DNA from: Gentiana macrophylla
Lineage: Eukaryota > Streptophyta > Magnoliopsida > Gentianales > Gentianaceae
Direction of reading: 5' to 3'
Assembly (NCBI GenBank): GCA_026214975.1
Contig: CM047810.1
Coordinates: 40,000,806-40,064,805, forward strand
Length of the DNA stretch: 64,000 nt
A program made the translations under genes and the position numbers. Below are positions 48,193 to 60,860 of the stretch, in pieces. Within the stretch, counting starts at the first letter, position 1. Each line of letters begins with the position of its first letter. Under the pieces are notes generated by a model. The model was not told the DNA's origin. It ran no database searches and worked only from the letters and a program-made list of their open reading frames with translations.

Positions 48193-48765
48193 ATGAATGT
48201 GTTAATATGGTGTATAGATTCTGTCAAGGAGAAGAGGCAGTGCGTAGGCACACCCAATCCGACTGGATGAATTCAAAAAAGGACACTCGAGGTCCAAATA
48301 AGAATCAATCCAAAGGGCAGAGCACCGAAAGCAAGTCGACAGTCCGGGATCGTATCACGGCACCCATCTCGGGCCGTTTGGGAAAGAAATGAGCCCTACA
48401 TGATAAGGATTTCATCCCCCTCAATTGGTCTTAGGGGGAAGTGTTATCCATTATGATCTTGAAGAACATAGCGAAGACGCCGAGACCATTGAAAATTCCT
48501 CGAGAAAAGAGAAATCCAAGAAAGTATTGTGAGTATCACGCAGATATAGCTAGGCCATACAACAGAGGATTGTGACGACCTGAAAAGAGAAATCGACGCT
48601 TGCATTCAAGAAGGCAAGCTAGATGAGGTGTTCGATAGGTCTCAGTGCAATGAGCCCAAAGGGCACGGAGAGTATAAAAGAAAAAATTCTGATCAAGATC
48701 GAGATCGAGGTCATGACGCTCAGAGACGCAGGGACCGATCACCATGTCGGGACTGATCTCTAGAT
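48193..48765 (+). pseudogene. gypsy gag, C-terminal part
   Basis: Gag resumes with YRFCQGEEAVRRHTQ and continues SDWMNSKKD. A degenerate zinc-type segment CEYHAD..TEDCDDLKRE follows, then IDACIQEGKLDEVFD and an Arg/Asp-rich tail (DQDRDRGHDAQRRRDRSP). Several slips and one stop (near 48757) are present. Confidence 0.82.
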
Positions 48766-48959
48766 CGAGAGAGAAACAATAGAGGTGACCACGATCGAGA
48801 CAGGTATGATGATAATCGGCCCAATAATTATGTTAATACAATCTTTGGGCTAGCTGAGAGTGATAAAGACAGAGCCAGTCGAGAGCCGACCGACAGCTCG
48901 AGGGATAAGAAGAGACTGAGATTTACAATAGAAGTCGGGTATGGACCCAAAGATGATAT

Positions 48960-49270
48960 TCCTAATTCTCAGAGTCACAGTGAGGGGCTGGTAATTGAGG
49001 CGGTGATTAGCCGAACTCGGGTATCGAGAGTCTGCGTCGACAATGGCAGCACAGTAAATATCTTGTACTACTCGGTTTTTAAGGCGATGAAGCTGAAAAA
49101 TGAGGACATGGCTCCTTTAGCGTCTCCTTTGTTTGGATTCACAGGACAAGCGGTCCATCCCATAAGGTCGATAAGGTTGCTAACGACGGTCGGGGCCGGT
49201 GAAAGAGGAAGGAACCTTGAATTGAACTACGTGGTAGTAAAGGCTCCTTCAGCATACAATGTCATCTAGG
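48960..49270 (+). pseudogene. gypsy aspartic protease
   Basis: The retropepsin-like core is EAVISRTRVSRVCVDNGSTV with the active-site motif DNGS, then FGFTGQAVHPIRSIRLL and AYNVI. A TAG stop follows at 49267 where family members continue with GRP. It cleaves the polyprotein in intact elements. Confidence 0.82.
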
Positions 49271-49323
49271 GTCGACCTTCCCTTTTCGACCTGCGTGCTA
49301 TCATAGCCACTGTCCATAATAGC

Positions 49324-50445
49324 ATGAAATTCCCTACCAGGAACGGCTCGCATGAAGTAAGAGGAGACATTGATACTGCTCGGAGCTGCAACTTCATCGT
49401 CATGGATGGAAAAATGGTTGTGCAGCAAGTCCTGATTGAAGAGTTGATTCCGGAAGAAGAAGAGGATAAGAGTTGGATCTCAGTTGATCCCGTCGAAGAT
49501 GTTCGTCTATGGGAAGACGAAAAAGACCAGTGTGTGCATGTCGGGATTTGGATCCCAACTAAAGAAAAAAAGTTACTGGTCGAGCTACTAATCGAGTTCA
49601 GAGATGTCTTTGCGTGGAAGGCTGACGACATGTCGGGACTATCCACAGATATAGCGGTCCATAAGCTCGAAATAGATCAAGGCCGGAAGCCAGTCAGACA
49701 GAAAAAGAGGAGTTTCACACCTGAACGAAACCAAGCTATAGAGAAAGAAGTCGGGAAGCTGTTAACATCCAAGATAGTGAGGGAAGTGCTCTACCAATAA
49801 TGGCTAGCCAACCCAGTGTTAGTCAAGAAGCCCGGCAGTAGCTGGCGTATATGCGTAGACTTCACCGACTTGAATAAAGCATGTCCGAAGGACTCATATC
49901 CATTGCCAAAAATCGACAGGTTAGTAAACTCTACTATCGACTTCGAAGTGTTTGGTTTCTTAGATGCGTACAAGGGATACCATCAGATACTAATGGATCC
50001 TCAAGACGCTGAAAAGACAGCTTTCATCATGGAATTCGGCACTTTCTGCTATGTAACCATGCCATTCGGGTTGAAAAACGCTGGGGCTATATATCAGAGA
50101 ACAGTCAACAAGATTTTCGCCAAGCAGATCGGTAGGTGTATGGAAGTGTACGTAGACGACTTGTTCATCAAAAGTCGATCTATAAAGCAGTATTTGGTAG
50201 ATGCTCGGAAAGTATTTGAGGTTTTGAGGGAAACGAAGATGAGATTAAATCCAAAGAAGTGTACCTTTGGGGTCAGGTCGGTGAAGTTTTTGGGATACAT
50301 GATCTCGAAAGACGGGATTCGAGCGAACTCGGATAAGATCGACACTTTGAAAAACATGCCTGCACCTCATAATATAAAGGAATTGCAGAGACTCACTGGT
50401 CGAATGGCCGCCCTCAATAGGTTTTTATCGAGATCCGCCCAGTAA
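49324..50445 (+). pseudogene. gypsy reverse transcriptase
   Basis: The connection region ends with FAWKADDMSGLSTDIAVHKL, and RT follows: KKRSFTPERNQAI, a TAA stop at 49798, then WLANPVLVKKPGSSWRICVD, LNKACPKDSYPLP, LDAYKGYHQI, FCYVTMPFGLKNAGAIYQR, catalytic YVDDLFIKS (50145-50175) and VKFLGYMIS. The catalytic Asp pair is kept. The interior stop makes this copy defective unless it is a base error. Confidence 0.93.
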
Positions 50446-51054
50446 GCTCTACCATTTTCAAGATCCTCCGTAAGGCCAGCCCATTCCATTGGGATGAAGA
50501 GTGTCAGAAAGCCTTCAAGGATTTAAAAGCGTACTTGTCGGAGCTACCCACTCTAACTTCACCCCGGGAAGGAGAAAAATTGTTGGTCTATTTGGCAGTA
50601 AGTGAAGAAGCAGTGAGTGCGGTTTTGATTCGGGAAGGGGTCCACGACCAAGTGCCGATTTATTTCGTCAGCAAAGCATTGCAGGGACCCGAGATCCGAT
50701 ACTCACCAGCAGAGAAATTAGCATTATGTTTGGTACATGTCTCAAGAAAACTGAGGCCTTATTTCCAAGCCCATCCCAATACGGTGGTCGCTGACCAACC
50801 ACTGAAGCAGATCCTAGTGAAACCCGACACGTCGGGTCGGCTAGCAAAATGGGTAGTGGAGATGGCAGAATACAATATTGAGTTCGTGCCTCGGACTGCG
50901 GTTAAGGCCCAGGCCTTGGAAGATTTTCTAGCTGAAGGAATTTCCATCCAACTCGAGCAGGAGAAGCAAAGCACAGAAGAACAGTGGACTCTCCAAGTCG
51001 ATGGGGCATCAAGCAAAAAGGGGGCAGGAGTTGGACTCCTTCTAATCAGCCCGA
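50446..51054 (+). pseudogene. gypsy RNase H and start of second RNase H
   Basis: After a slip near 50445, RNase H of the polymerase follows (HWDEECQKAF, YLSELPTLTSPREGEKLLVYL, VSAVLIREG, PIYFVSKALQGPE.RYSPAEK, RPYFQAHPNTVV). Then LAKWVVEMAEYNIEFVPR leads to a second, archaeal-type RNase H beginning WTLQVDGASSKKGAGVGLLL. Two RNase H domains mark the Tat clade. It is cut after LLISP by the LTR-element insertion at 51055. Confidence 0.9.
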
Positions 51055-53014
51055 TGTTGAAATAGTGTCCTAAACCCAATCGGGTTGGACCGGATCCGAA
51101 CGGGTCGGATCGTTTATACTATTTCTTTATGTTTATACATATATATTAAATGGCTTTTATGTTGTCATATATATATGTTCTTTTAAAGAACCAATTATGA
51201 ATTGTTATATGATAACGTCCTTAGTGTTAAACTGTGATAGAGAAACCATGATAGGCGATTATGGTTGATGAGATCTCTAATCACTTTAATAAGTTTGATA
51301 CTTAAATGTCTCTAGGTCGATGTACTATCAAGCAGGGCATTGATAGTATGAAGCAAAGCTAGCACGTATTAGATGTCTTACGTCTTTAAGAGGCGTGGAT
51401 AGATCTCGTCATCGAAGTGTAGAGACACTTGGATCATGCGTGGGACGTGTATTAGAGAATGCGACGTTAGGATCGACCCACTTACACGGATAAGTGTCAC
51501 ACTATGTGGCGGTTGTGTAATTATCCTTAAGACCGGAGTCTTCATGGCATCACGGTGTGGATTGTCATGCTTTGACACTATTGAGGTTTCCCCTAGCCAC
51601 GGGGCGATCATGCGGTAGTGATTGGGTGTGATACTGAAGCATGCGGAGTATACATGATTGGTCGTCCGGGAATCGCGTATCCTATGATTGGGATCGAATA
51701 TCCGAATGGCCTTCTTATAAGGAATGTCTAGCTCTCGTGAATCTTTGCAAAGTGGGAGTAAATGTGTTACTTCGAGAGAGTTTGATATCCAGATTATAAG
51801 ATACGGTCGTTGATGTTTTGACACTCGACTAACGACCGTATGGATATTATTACAGCGATAGGATTGTAAGTTACACGGTAACTGTTTCACATGAAAGGTA
51901 GTAGTCATTTCATTTGACTCTTCCGATGATTGGGGGTCACGGTGTGTTGCTAGACGCTATCCCGTGATCGTTAGGCATGAAGGGCATTTTCGTAAATTGC
52001 ACTTTGTGTCTACGGCCAACATATTCGGAAGCCTATCGGGTCACACACATATGAACATCTAGCCGGATTAAAATGTGGTTATAGATGATAACCGAATAAG
52101 GAAAGTTTATCTCGAACTATAAAGGTTATAGTGGTAAATTAATATGGTGGTATTTATTTATTATGAATAAATTAAATACAAGATATTAATTAAGTTGATT
52201 AATTAAATACACTTATATTGATAAGTGGCGCCACATATGTGTATAAGTGATACACTTGGATTGTGCAATTTAATTAATGGTATTACCATATATTAATATT
52301 AGATATTAATATTTATATATATACATATGCTACCAGCGTGTGGTGCAACATGCATGTGCATAGTTGTTTCCATAATATATATATATAAATGGATTTATAT
52401 GTGTAATATATATGTGATATATACACATGTGTAAATTGATTTATGGTAATAAAATAAAGATAGTCAATATTAGATATTGACAATATCTTGGGAATATTCA
52501 ATATAAGATATTGACAATATCCTAGATTTATTTAATATGAGATATTATAATAAATGAGATAAATCAATTAATTATATTTTCCTTATTTTATTGGGAAAAG
52601 GTTTTCTTCTTTTCTACACTATATGGGGCGCCACTTTCATTATAAATAGAAGGTGGGTGTCAAGCTCTTTTGTACATCATAATTCCAAGAGCTAATAGTT
52701 CTTGTGTAAAATTGGAGAGCATCCTATAGAGAGTTGGAGAGAGAGGGAAAAGGCCGGTCTAGCAACCGGAGTTTTCCAATAGCAATCCATGATGGGATTC
52801 CGCGGGTGTTCGTGTGGACTAGCGGTAGAGGCCGAACACTTGGGCGGCTCTATGCAGAACTACTCTCCCAGACGGTCAAAGCGTCGATCTTTTAGATCAA
52901 CCAAGGTAACCACCGTCTACTATCTATTTGTTTATTGCTTAAACGAAGTCGATCTTGGGTAAAAGGAAATCAAAATTTTAAATTCCACTGCGTTCCCGCG
53001 TAGATTTCCTAACA
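51055..53014 (+). repeat. 5' LTR of the non-autonomous element
   Basis: It starts TGTTGAAATAGTG and ends TTTCCTAACA, with canonical TG..CA. A TATA-like TTATAAATAG lies near 52640 in a GGGGCGCCAC context, placing the transcription start about 350 bp before the LTR end. Confidence 0.95.
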
Positions 53015-56000
53015 GTGGTATCAGAGCAAGGTTCGAGCTTAAGCAATAAGCATGTTAATTTGCGTAGTTAATTTTATCGTTTAAATCACGTAATTAAAAG
53101 ATGAAAGATTTTTGATTTGCAAAATTGATACACGAAAAGAAAAAAAAAAAGGGGGCGGCATGGTGGTGCTCGGCCGATCGGCGGCGGCACCACCACCGTG
53201 TGTCGCGCTCTTGGCGCGCGCGGCTCTCGATTTCTTTGGTGTGATATGGTGGTCCCCAATTTTGTTTTGTGTATTTGTGATTCAATATTGTTCATAGTTG
53301 TGATTAATATCTCCTTTGTTTAGTTGTGTCATGTGGCTAGCCAATGGTTCAAATAGTTTGGGCTATTGGGATGTCACATGACATTAAAATAATAATGGTC
53401 TTTCCAAACTTTGTTTGGAATAGGCAGCGCCTTCCAAATATTTGATTTGGGAAAAGGCGCAAGCAAAGTGCCACTTTCAAAATTTTGATTTTGGAAAGTG
53501 GTGAGGCTAAGCCAAATTTGGTTTAGAAACCAAAGGCATCCATTTTGATTACGAATCAAAAAGGAAAAAACAAAAGAGAAATAATTTTAATTTTGATTTA
53601 TTTTTAGAATAGTTCTAATTAATTAAAATTAAAATTAAAATCGTTTAAAATTAATCGTTAATTTTATTTCAATTAAAATCATTTAATTAATTAAATGTTA
53701 ATTAGTTAATTGATTGGATAAAATTATTTAATTGATTAAATGTTAATTGATTAATTAAGACGCAAGTAGTTAAATTTTAATTTTATCTTTTTCATAAGAT
53801 TTTATTGAATGAATTAGATATAGTAGATATAATATGATTATATGGACCCGATTGATCGCTGACTCGACCCGATAGGATAGATGTGAATGATTTAATTTTT
53901 CGTTGGTTTAAAAATTGTCCTAGGCCGTTATGAAGAACGTGACCTAGTTTATTTTTCTGCATTCATCCCATTCCCATTAGCTCTCCCCGTAATGCGGCGG
54001 GTGTATTTATTTTATTCGATAGAATTAAATGTAACAAGAATGGAGCAGAAGATGGAGACCAAAGAAAGAGCGAAAATAAAGATCCCATTGGAGAATGGAG
54101 CATTAAAGATCCTATTTGGCGGTTGCAGCCTACCCTTAGATTGTGACCAGCGGTTTCGTCGATTTGTATTCAAAACCGCACTCTAGGAAAAGTCCATGAT
54201 CATACCGGTTACTTTACGCATTTATTTATTTTGTGCTTGTATTTATTTTATATGATACGATAGATGCATGACTAGGCACGATCTAGATAAATGTGTAGGA
54301 TGTATGTCTATAGAGATAGATATATTTGATGAGACCGTAATTAAAATTAATTAAGTGAATTAATTTACGTAAATACTTCCACAACAAAAATCAAGTCGAA
54401 AAATTGTCTCCCAATATTATAGCGACGGTGAAGAGCCTTTGTTCGGATCCAACTGATCGGCCCTCGTCGGGAGTTGACCTACCACGGGTATATCGTCGTT
54501 ATTGAGATATGATCGTATGAGATCTCGCGAATATTGGGTTATGACTTGACTAGAGTATTGCGGTGATTGGCCCTCGTCAGGACCGTTTTATTCTAGAGGC
54601 AAGGGTTGACTACCACATAAAGATGTGAATTGTCAAAGAGTTGACTAGTCAACCACCAAGAGTCACATAGAGATGTGATTGGTAAGAGTTACATACCTTC
54701 GAATTATTCCGGTTGATCGCCCTCGTCGGGAATCGGGGTAACCAGATGGGATCTTGGCCACTAAAGAATTTTTGAAAGATTCTTGAAAGTCAATTGGGAG
54801 TAGTTGACTAGTGGGAGCAAAATCATAAATCAAAAGACCATTTTTGATTTTGCGTGTATAGACAACAACACTCTTTTATTTTCATTTTTATGTTGTAGTT
54901 TTAGCAAACTTTATATTTATGTTTTATTCTCGATTAGTAAAACCAAATTATGACTGTTAATTTTGAGAAACGTTCTCAAATATGGTTGAGTAATTTTAAT
55001 CCTTTTAAAATAAGCAATGGCATGAGCAATCCCGTTATAGTAGTTAGAGACAAGGAGATTACATAATTGATGCAAGGTTCGAGACTTTAATTATTAATGA
55101 AAACGGAAGCTCATGATATGATTAAATCATTTGAAATAAGTTTCAACGAATTAGTCATATATTGGATACGATCCAAGATGATCATTCAGTCATACGATGA
55201 CAATTAATTCAAACGTTGGATAAGAATGACCACATCGAATTTTGGAAAGGTTGTTTTCAAAATTGTAAGATTTAAGTATCGACTTAATTTATCATTGCTT
55301 AAAGATTAATTAAATAGTCAATGTTTTGAATACGATTCAAAAGGTTAAATAAACTATTTAATAAACTTTAGATTTTCTTTATGAAAGGAAATTGAAAACA
55401 TAGCTCTTGTGATCTTTCTTAAGTCTTATGAAGACTACAATAAGAAACATTTCTCAAGTGCTTAAAGGATTAAAAAGGGAAAAGTTAGGGCATGTGCTTA
55501 AATAGAGAACTTATTGAAGTTTCATTTCTAGGCAAGTAAGTTGAGATAAATCTATCTAAGTTCAAGTCAACTCTTAGATATATGATATCTTTTGTGAGTA
55601 TGATTAAATTAGAAAGATTAAATAATGAGATATGGAAGGTGAAGCAAACGTTGTGACACTTTCGGATCTAGTAAAGCGATAAGGGAACTAAATAAATGTT
55701 ATTATGTTCGGTTCTTATGAAGGACACAAGTTCAGTTATTTGTTAGGATTTAGTAGACACATTCAATTGTAAAGAATAAATGTTATTCCGATAAAATTGG
55801 AAGGTCACTGAATCTAACATACTAAATTGATGTCACTATATAGTTGATATATGTGATGAGATCTCAACTAAATATTTGTATGGTTATTATCCTTGATTTG
55901 TGGTTACTCTAGACATAGTCTCTCTGGAAGGGAAGCGTGTAATTAAACGTCATTCTGATGATGTTGAACCATATGATTATGAATCATGTGGGTTAAACGC

Positions 56001-58291
56001 ATCTTATCCAAAGAGGACTAAAATACCCTTTTATGAAAAGGTTATAAAATCTTGAAAGTTGTCCAAAGCCTAAACATACCGATGTTTGTTGGCTTATGAC
56101 AATTAATGCCACAAATAATTGTTTGTTAATCTCTACGACTATTTTTAGAAATAGTCAAGTGTACTCAGTGAAGTGCATAATTCAGAAAGCCCGAAAAGTT
56201 CGAGCTAGTACGAATATGAGATTGACGAGCTACTTAGGAATTAATATTCAATCGGATTGAAGTAATTAATACCTGAAGGGTGTTTCAGAAGTCGTCTGAA
56301 AGGGAATAAGATTCTTCCCTTGAAGGATACCATCTTTGGGATACGCAATTAGATTGTGTTCCCAAAATGGAAACAACACTTTATATGATAAAGGTGTGAC
56401 GCAAGCCATGCGATGTATCCCTTACCCGTTTCGGGTAAGTGCCCTTATACTTAACCGAGTTCCAAAGAATAAAGGTTGAATAAATTCCATATTAGATATG
56501 GAAGAGGATAATGTCAAATCTGTCTTAACCGATGATTTGAAGTTGTCATAAGCAAAGTCAGAAAGGCTTGGAGCCTAGTACGACATATGCAACTTTGTGG
56601 AATGTCTTAGCTAGCATGCTGGATATTATTTACTCGTCCACGGAGCAAAAGGTGTTTGTCTCCAAACACGCTGTCTTCTAGAGGAAGTGTTTCTTCCAAG
56701 AGAAACAGTGGGAGTGAATCAGATCTCAAAAGAGTTTGAGAACCCCAAAGATATATTCAACCATAGGAACGTGAGCAGACGCCGCATAGCGATGAGGTGT
56801 AAAACATCGCTCAAAGTGCACACAAAAGTTCTGTAAGTCTCATGGATGACCTTAAGCACGAAAAAGGTCTTTGGTATATTCATCTTGAAGAATGAATATC
56901 TCAAGACTTATGAAAGAATGTTTGAAAGGCAAGATTGAGAGATATGGCCAGGAGCCATAATATCTGAATTAGATTCCATCAATGACAACCAGGTTGTGAA
57001 CCTAGTCTATCTTACCTAAAGGGAATGTCCTGAAAGTTTTGAAATGGATGGTAATATGATTACCATAAGGCTATAGTGACGGCTGAAGGGTATGAGGTGT
57101 AAACCTTGTAATTATCTTCATGCTGCCAGATGTGCCCAGTTCTATTCAGATAATGATTGTTATAACTTCGTATCATGACTATATGATAGTGTTGAAGATG
57201 TTGGGCAGAAAGCTCGATGTTCATAGACAATAACATGATATGTAAGCCCATGAAATCCATTTATGGACTCAAACAAGTTTCTCTAGACGATTTCTTTGTT
57301 TGATAATCAAAGGAGTTTGATTTAGTCAAAAGAAGGATATGCCCAATGTGCAAGATGGATAGTGGGAGTGTGTTACGATTTTTGAGTAAGGTATTAGATA
57401 TCTCTCTCGAGAATCATCTCCCCATGTCACAGTCAATTAATGTTTGGTAGTTCAAGGTCTTTATGAAAGCACTTGGATTAGCAGTTCTTATTTTAGAAAT
57501 AAGAATCTATAGCGATAGATTTAACTGCTGTTAGATTATAGTTTACCTATATAGATGTGATGCTAAAAGAAGTTTAGCATAGATCGTGAGATCTGTCTAT
57601 GTTAGGACAATGGTCCTAAAGATAAGGTGAAAGATGATGTTTATGGAAGGTTTCCTTTGCTAATGCGATAGGAACCATCATAAAATAATGCCAGATGTTC
57701 ATACTTCATGAAGAGTCATGAGCAAGTATGAAAGTAAACAGTGAATGTCGAGAATATCCTTAAACAAGTTAAGGAAGTTCCTAGTTTATTGAAACTTAGA
57801 ATGAGATAAATATAGTTATCTGAGACATATATCCCGAGTCTTATGAAGGCGAGTGGGGCTCTGCATGCCAGGTTTGCGATCATTTTGATTAAGTGATACA
57901 AATGAGTGGAAATGTTCTAGCATATGGGTCCTTTGTAAATTCTACAAGTTAGCCAAAACACAGTAGTGCCTTAGAGGCGCAGCGGGAGCAGTACATGGAT
58001 CTAGAAGGTTCATTCCTGAACCTTGTACGGTTCTTCCACCTTTTCTATATAGCTGATATAGTAAGTGGATTCATTGCTTGAAGCAAGGACCAGGGTCTCG
58101 TCAGAGATTCGTGTGTGTGTTGAGGCGGTTCCTTTGACTTGATCATATGGAGCGTGATATGAAGATGGTATGAGTCCCCACGGATAGCGATCCGTTTATG
58201 GCTAGGGCTAGTTGCGAGTATTGCATGAGATTCTTGTGTTTCAACTTGGTCTCGTGTGTACGAGTGATTGGTTTTAGGCCAAGTGGGAGAT
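53015..58291 (+). other. Interior of the non-autonomous LTR element
   Basis: It begins with the PBS and a long AT-rich leader. A motif GGCCCTCGTC(G/A)GGA recurs near 54460, 54570 and 54720 (the last as CGCCCTCGTCGGGA) among short repeats with GTTGACTA. Copia pol relics appear after about 55,400 but are saturated with stops. The last 11 bases before the LTR are the PPT. Confidence 0.75.
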
Positions 58292-60255
58292 TGTTGAAAT
58301 AGTGTCCTAAACCCAATCGGGTTGGACCGGATCCGACCGGGTCGGATCGTTTATACTATTTCTTTATGTTTATACATATATATTAAATGGCTTTTATGTT
58401 GTCATATATATATGTTCTTTTAAAGAACCAATTATGAATTGTTATATGATAACGTCCTTAGTGTTAAAGCGTGATAGAAACCATGATAGGCGATTATGGT
58501 TGATGAGATCTCTAATCACTTTAATAAGTTTGATACTTAAATGTCTACTAGGCGATGTACTATCAAAGCAGGCATTGATAGTATGAACAGGCTAGCACGT
58601 ATTAGATGTCTTTCTGTCTTTAAGGCGGGGATAGATCTCGTCTATCAAAGTGTAGAGACACTTGAGGTGCATGCGTGGGCGTGTATTAGAGAATGCGCGA
58701 CGTTAGATCGACCCACTTACACGGATAAGTGTCACACTATGTGGCGGTTGTGTAATTATCCTTAAGACCGAGTCTTCATGGCATCACGGTGTGGATTGTC
58801 ATGCTTTGACACTATTGAGGTTTCCACAGCCACGGGCGATCATGCGGTAGTGATTGGGTGTGATCTTTGAAGCATCGCGGAGTATACATGATTGGTCGTC
58901 CGGGAATCGCGTATCTATGATTGGGATCGAATATCCGAATGGCCTTCTTATAAGGAATGTCTAGCTCGTGAATCTTTGCAAAGTGGGAGTAAATGTGTTA
59001 CTTGAGAGAGTTTGATATCCAGATTATAAGATACGGTCGTTGATGTTTTGACACTCGACTAACGACCGTATGGATATTATTACAAATGATAGGATTGTAA
59101 GTTACACACGTAAGCTCGTTTCACATGAAAGGTAGTAGTCATTTCATTTGACTCTTCCGATGATGGGGGGTCACGGTGTGTTGCTAGACGCTATCCCGTG
59201 ATCGTTAGGCATGAAGGGCATTTTAAGTAAATTGCACTTCGTGTCTCACGGCCAACATATTCGAAGCCTATCGGGTCACACACATATGAACATCTAGCGG
59301 ATTAAAATGTGGTTATAGATGATAACCGAATAAGGAAAGTTTATCTCGAACTATAAAGGTTATAGTGGTAAATTAATATGGTGGTATTTATTTATTATGA
59401 ATAAATTAAATACAAGATATTAATTAAGTTGATTAATTAAATACACTTATATTGATAAGTGGCGCCACATATGTGTATAAGTGATACACTTGGATTGTGC
59501 AATTTAATTAATGGTATTACCATATATTAATATTAGATATTAATATTTATATATATACATATGCTACCAGCGTGTGGTGCAACATGCATGTGCATAGTTG
59601 TTTCCATAATATATATATATATATAAATGGATTTATATGTGTAATATATATGTGATATATACACATGTGTAAATTGATTTATGGTAATAAAATAAAGATA
59701 GTCAATATTAGATATTGACAATATCTTGGGAATATTCAATATAAGATATTGACAATATCCTAGATTTATTTAATATGAGATATTATAATAAATGAGATAA
59801 ATCAATTAATTATATTTTCCTTATTTTATTGGGAAAAGGTTTTCTTTTTTTCTACACTATATGGGGCGCCACTTTCATTATAAATAGAAGGTGGGTGTCA
59901 AGCTCTTTCAGACATCATAATTCCAAGAGCTAATAATTCTTGTGTAAAATTGGAGAGCATCCTATAGAGAGTTGGAGAGAGAGGGAAAAGGCCGGTCTAG
60001 CAACCGGAGTTTTCCAATAGCAATCCATGATGGGATTCCGGCGGGCTGTTCGTGTGGACTAGCGGTAGAGGCCGAACACTTGGGCGGCTCTATGCAGAAC
60101 TACTCTCCTTAGACGGTCAAAGCGTCGATCTTTTAGATCAACCAAGGTAACCACCGTCTACTATCTATTTGTTTATTGCTTAAACGAAGTCGATCTTGGG
60201 TAAAAGGAAATCAAAATTTTAAATTCCACTGCGTTCCCGCGTAGATTTCCTAACA
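58292..60255 (+). repeat. 3' LTR of the non-autonomous element
   Basis: It is nearly identical to the 5' LTR. Most visible differences are 1-3-base indels within its first 700 bp (for example around 58465 and 58545), plus a substitution at the GATCCGA(C/A)CGGG site. An AT repeat near 59610 differs by a few units. Confidence 0.95.
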
Positions 60256-60860
60256 CCCGAAAGGTGAAGAATTCCCCTACGCCCTGCGATTCTACTTCAA
60301 AGTGATGAACAACGAGGCTGAATATGAGGCTATGATCACAGGACTGTAGCTTGCTTTGAATTTGGGAGTCAAGAATCTACTAGTTTACAGCGACTCGCAA
60401 TTGGTGGTAAATCATAGTAGGGAGTATGAAGCCAAGGAAGAAACCATGAAAATTACTTAACAATGATGGTACAAGGCCTCATACCAAAGTTAAAGTCAGT
60501 TCAGATCGGGCAGGTCCCCCGAAGTCAGAATAAGAAAGCCGATGCATTATCTAAACTCGCTTCAAACTTCGTCTCGAACAAGAAAGTTCTGGTCGAACTA
60601 TTGACCGATAGAAGCTACAAGGAATCAGAAATGCAGCCGATCACTCAACAGGCAACATGGATGGATCCAATCACCATTTACCTTAAGGACCGAAGCACGG
60701 AAAATCTGACTTCAATCAGCACGATATGCGTTCGTCGATTCTATCCTTTATCGGAAATCTTTTGTAGCACCATGGTTAAGATGTGCATCAGAAGAATAGG
60801 GTGCATATCTTCTGAAAGAAATTCACAGAGGAGCTTGTGGAAATCATTGCGGAGCTAGGA
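60256..60860 (+). pseudogene. gypsy second RNase H, remainder, and linker
   Basis: Directly after the insertion the frame continues with GEEFPYALRFYFKVMNNEAE, then AMITGL, LNLGVKNLLVYSDSQLVVN, and QVPRSQNKKADALSKLASNF. This restores the Asp and Glu positions of the archaeal-type RNase H. Stops near 60347 and 60459 interrupt it. A linker to the integrase follows. Confidence 0.88.

Larger units (their letters stand above)
51050..60260 (+). mobile_element. Complete LTR element with near-identical LTRs and no working pol
   Basis: LTRs are 51055-53014 and 58292-60255 (1,960 and 1,964 bp). Flanking 5-bp duplications are CCCGA (51050-51054 and 60256-60260). The PBS TGGTATCAGAGC is at 53016, and the PPT AAGTGGGAGAT lies before the 3' LTR. 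The 5.28-kb interior has no open frame above about 70 codons. Only faint copia pol relics are legible, such as KHAVF-type and FLPRETVGVNQISKEFENPK near 56660-56750 and RPDIAYA-type surroundings. It joined the genome after the gypsy element and probably moved using enzymes from another copy. Confidence 0.92.

Noticed and set aside
51436..51618. Short open frames within the 1.96-kb LTRs (also 58541-58765, 52313-52501)
   Set aside because: They are not kept between the two LTR copies except by near-identity, and they match no protein.
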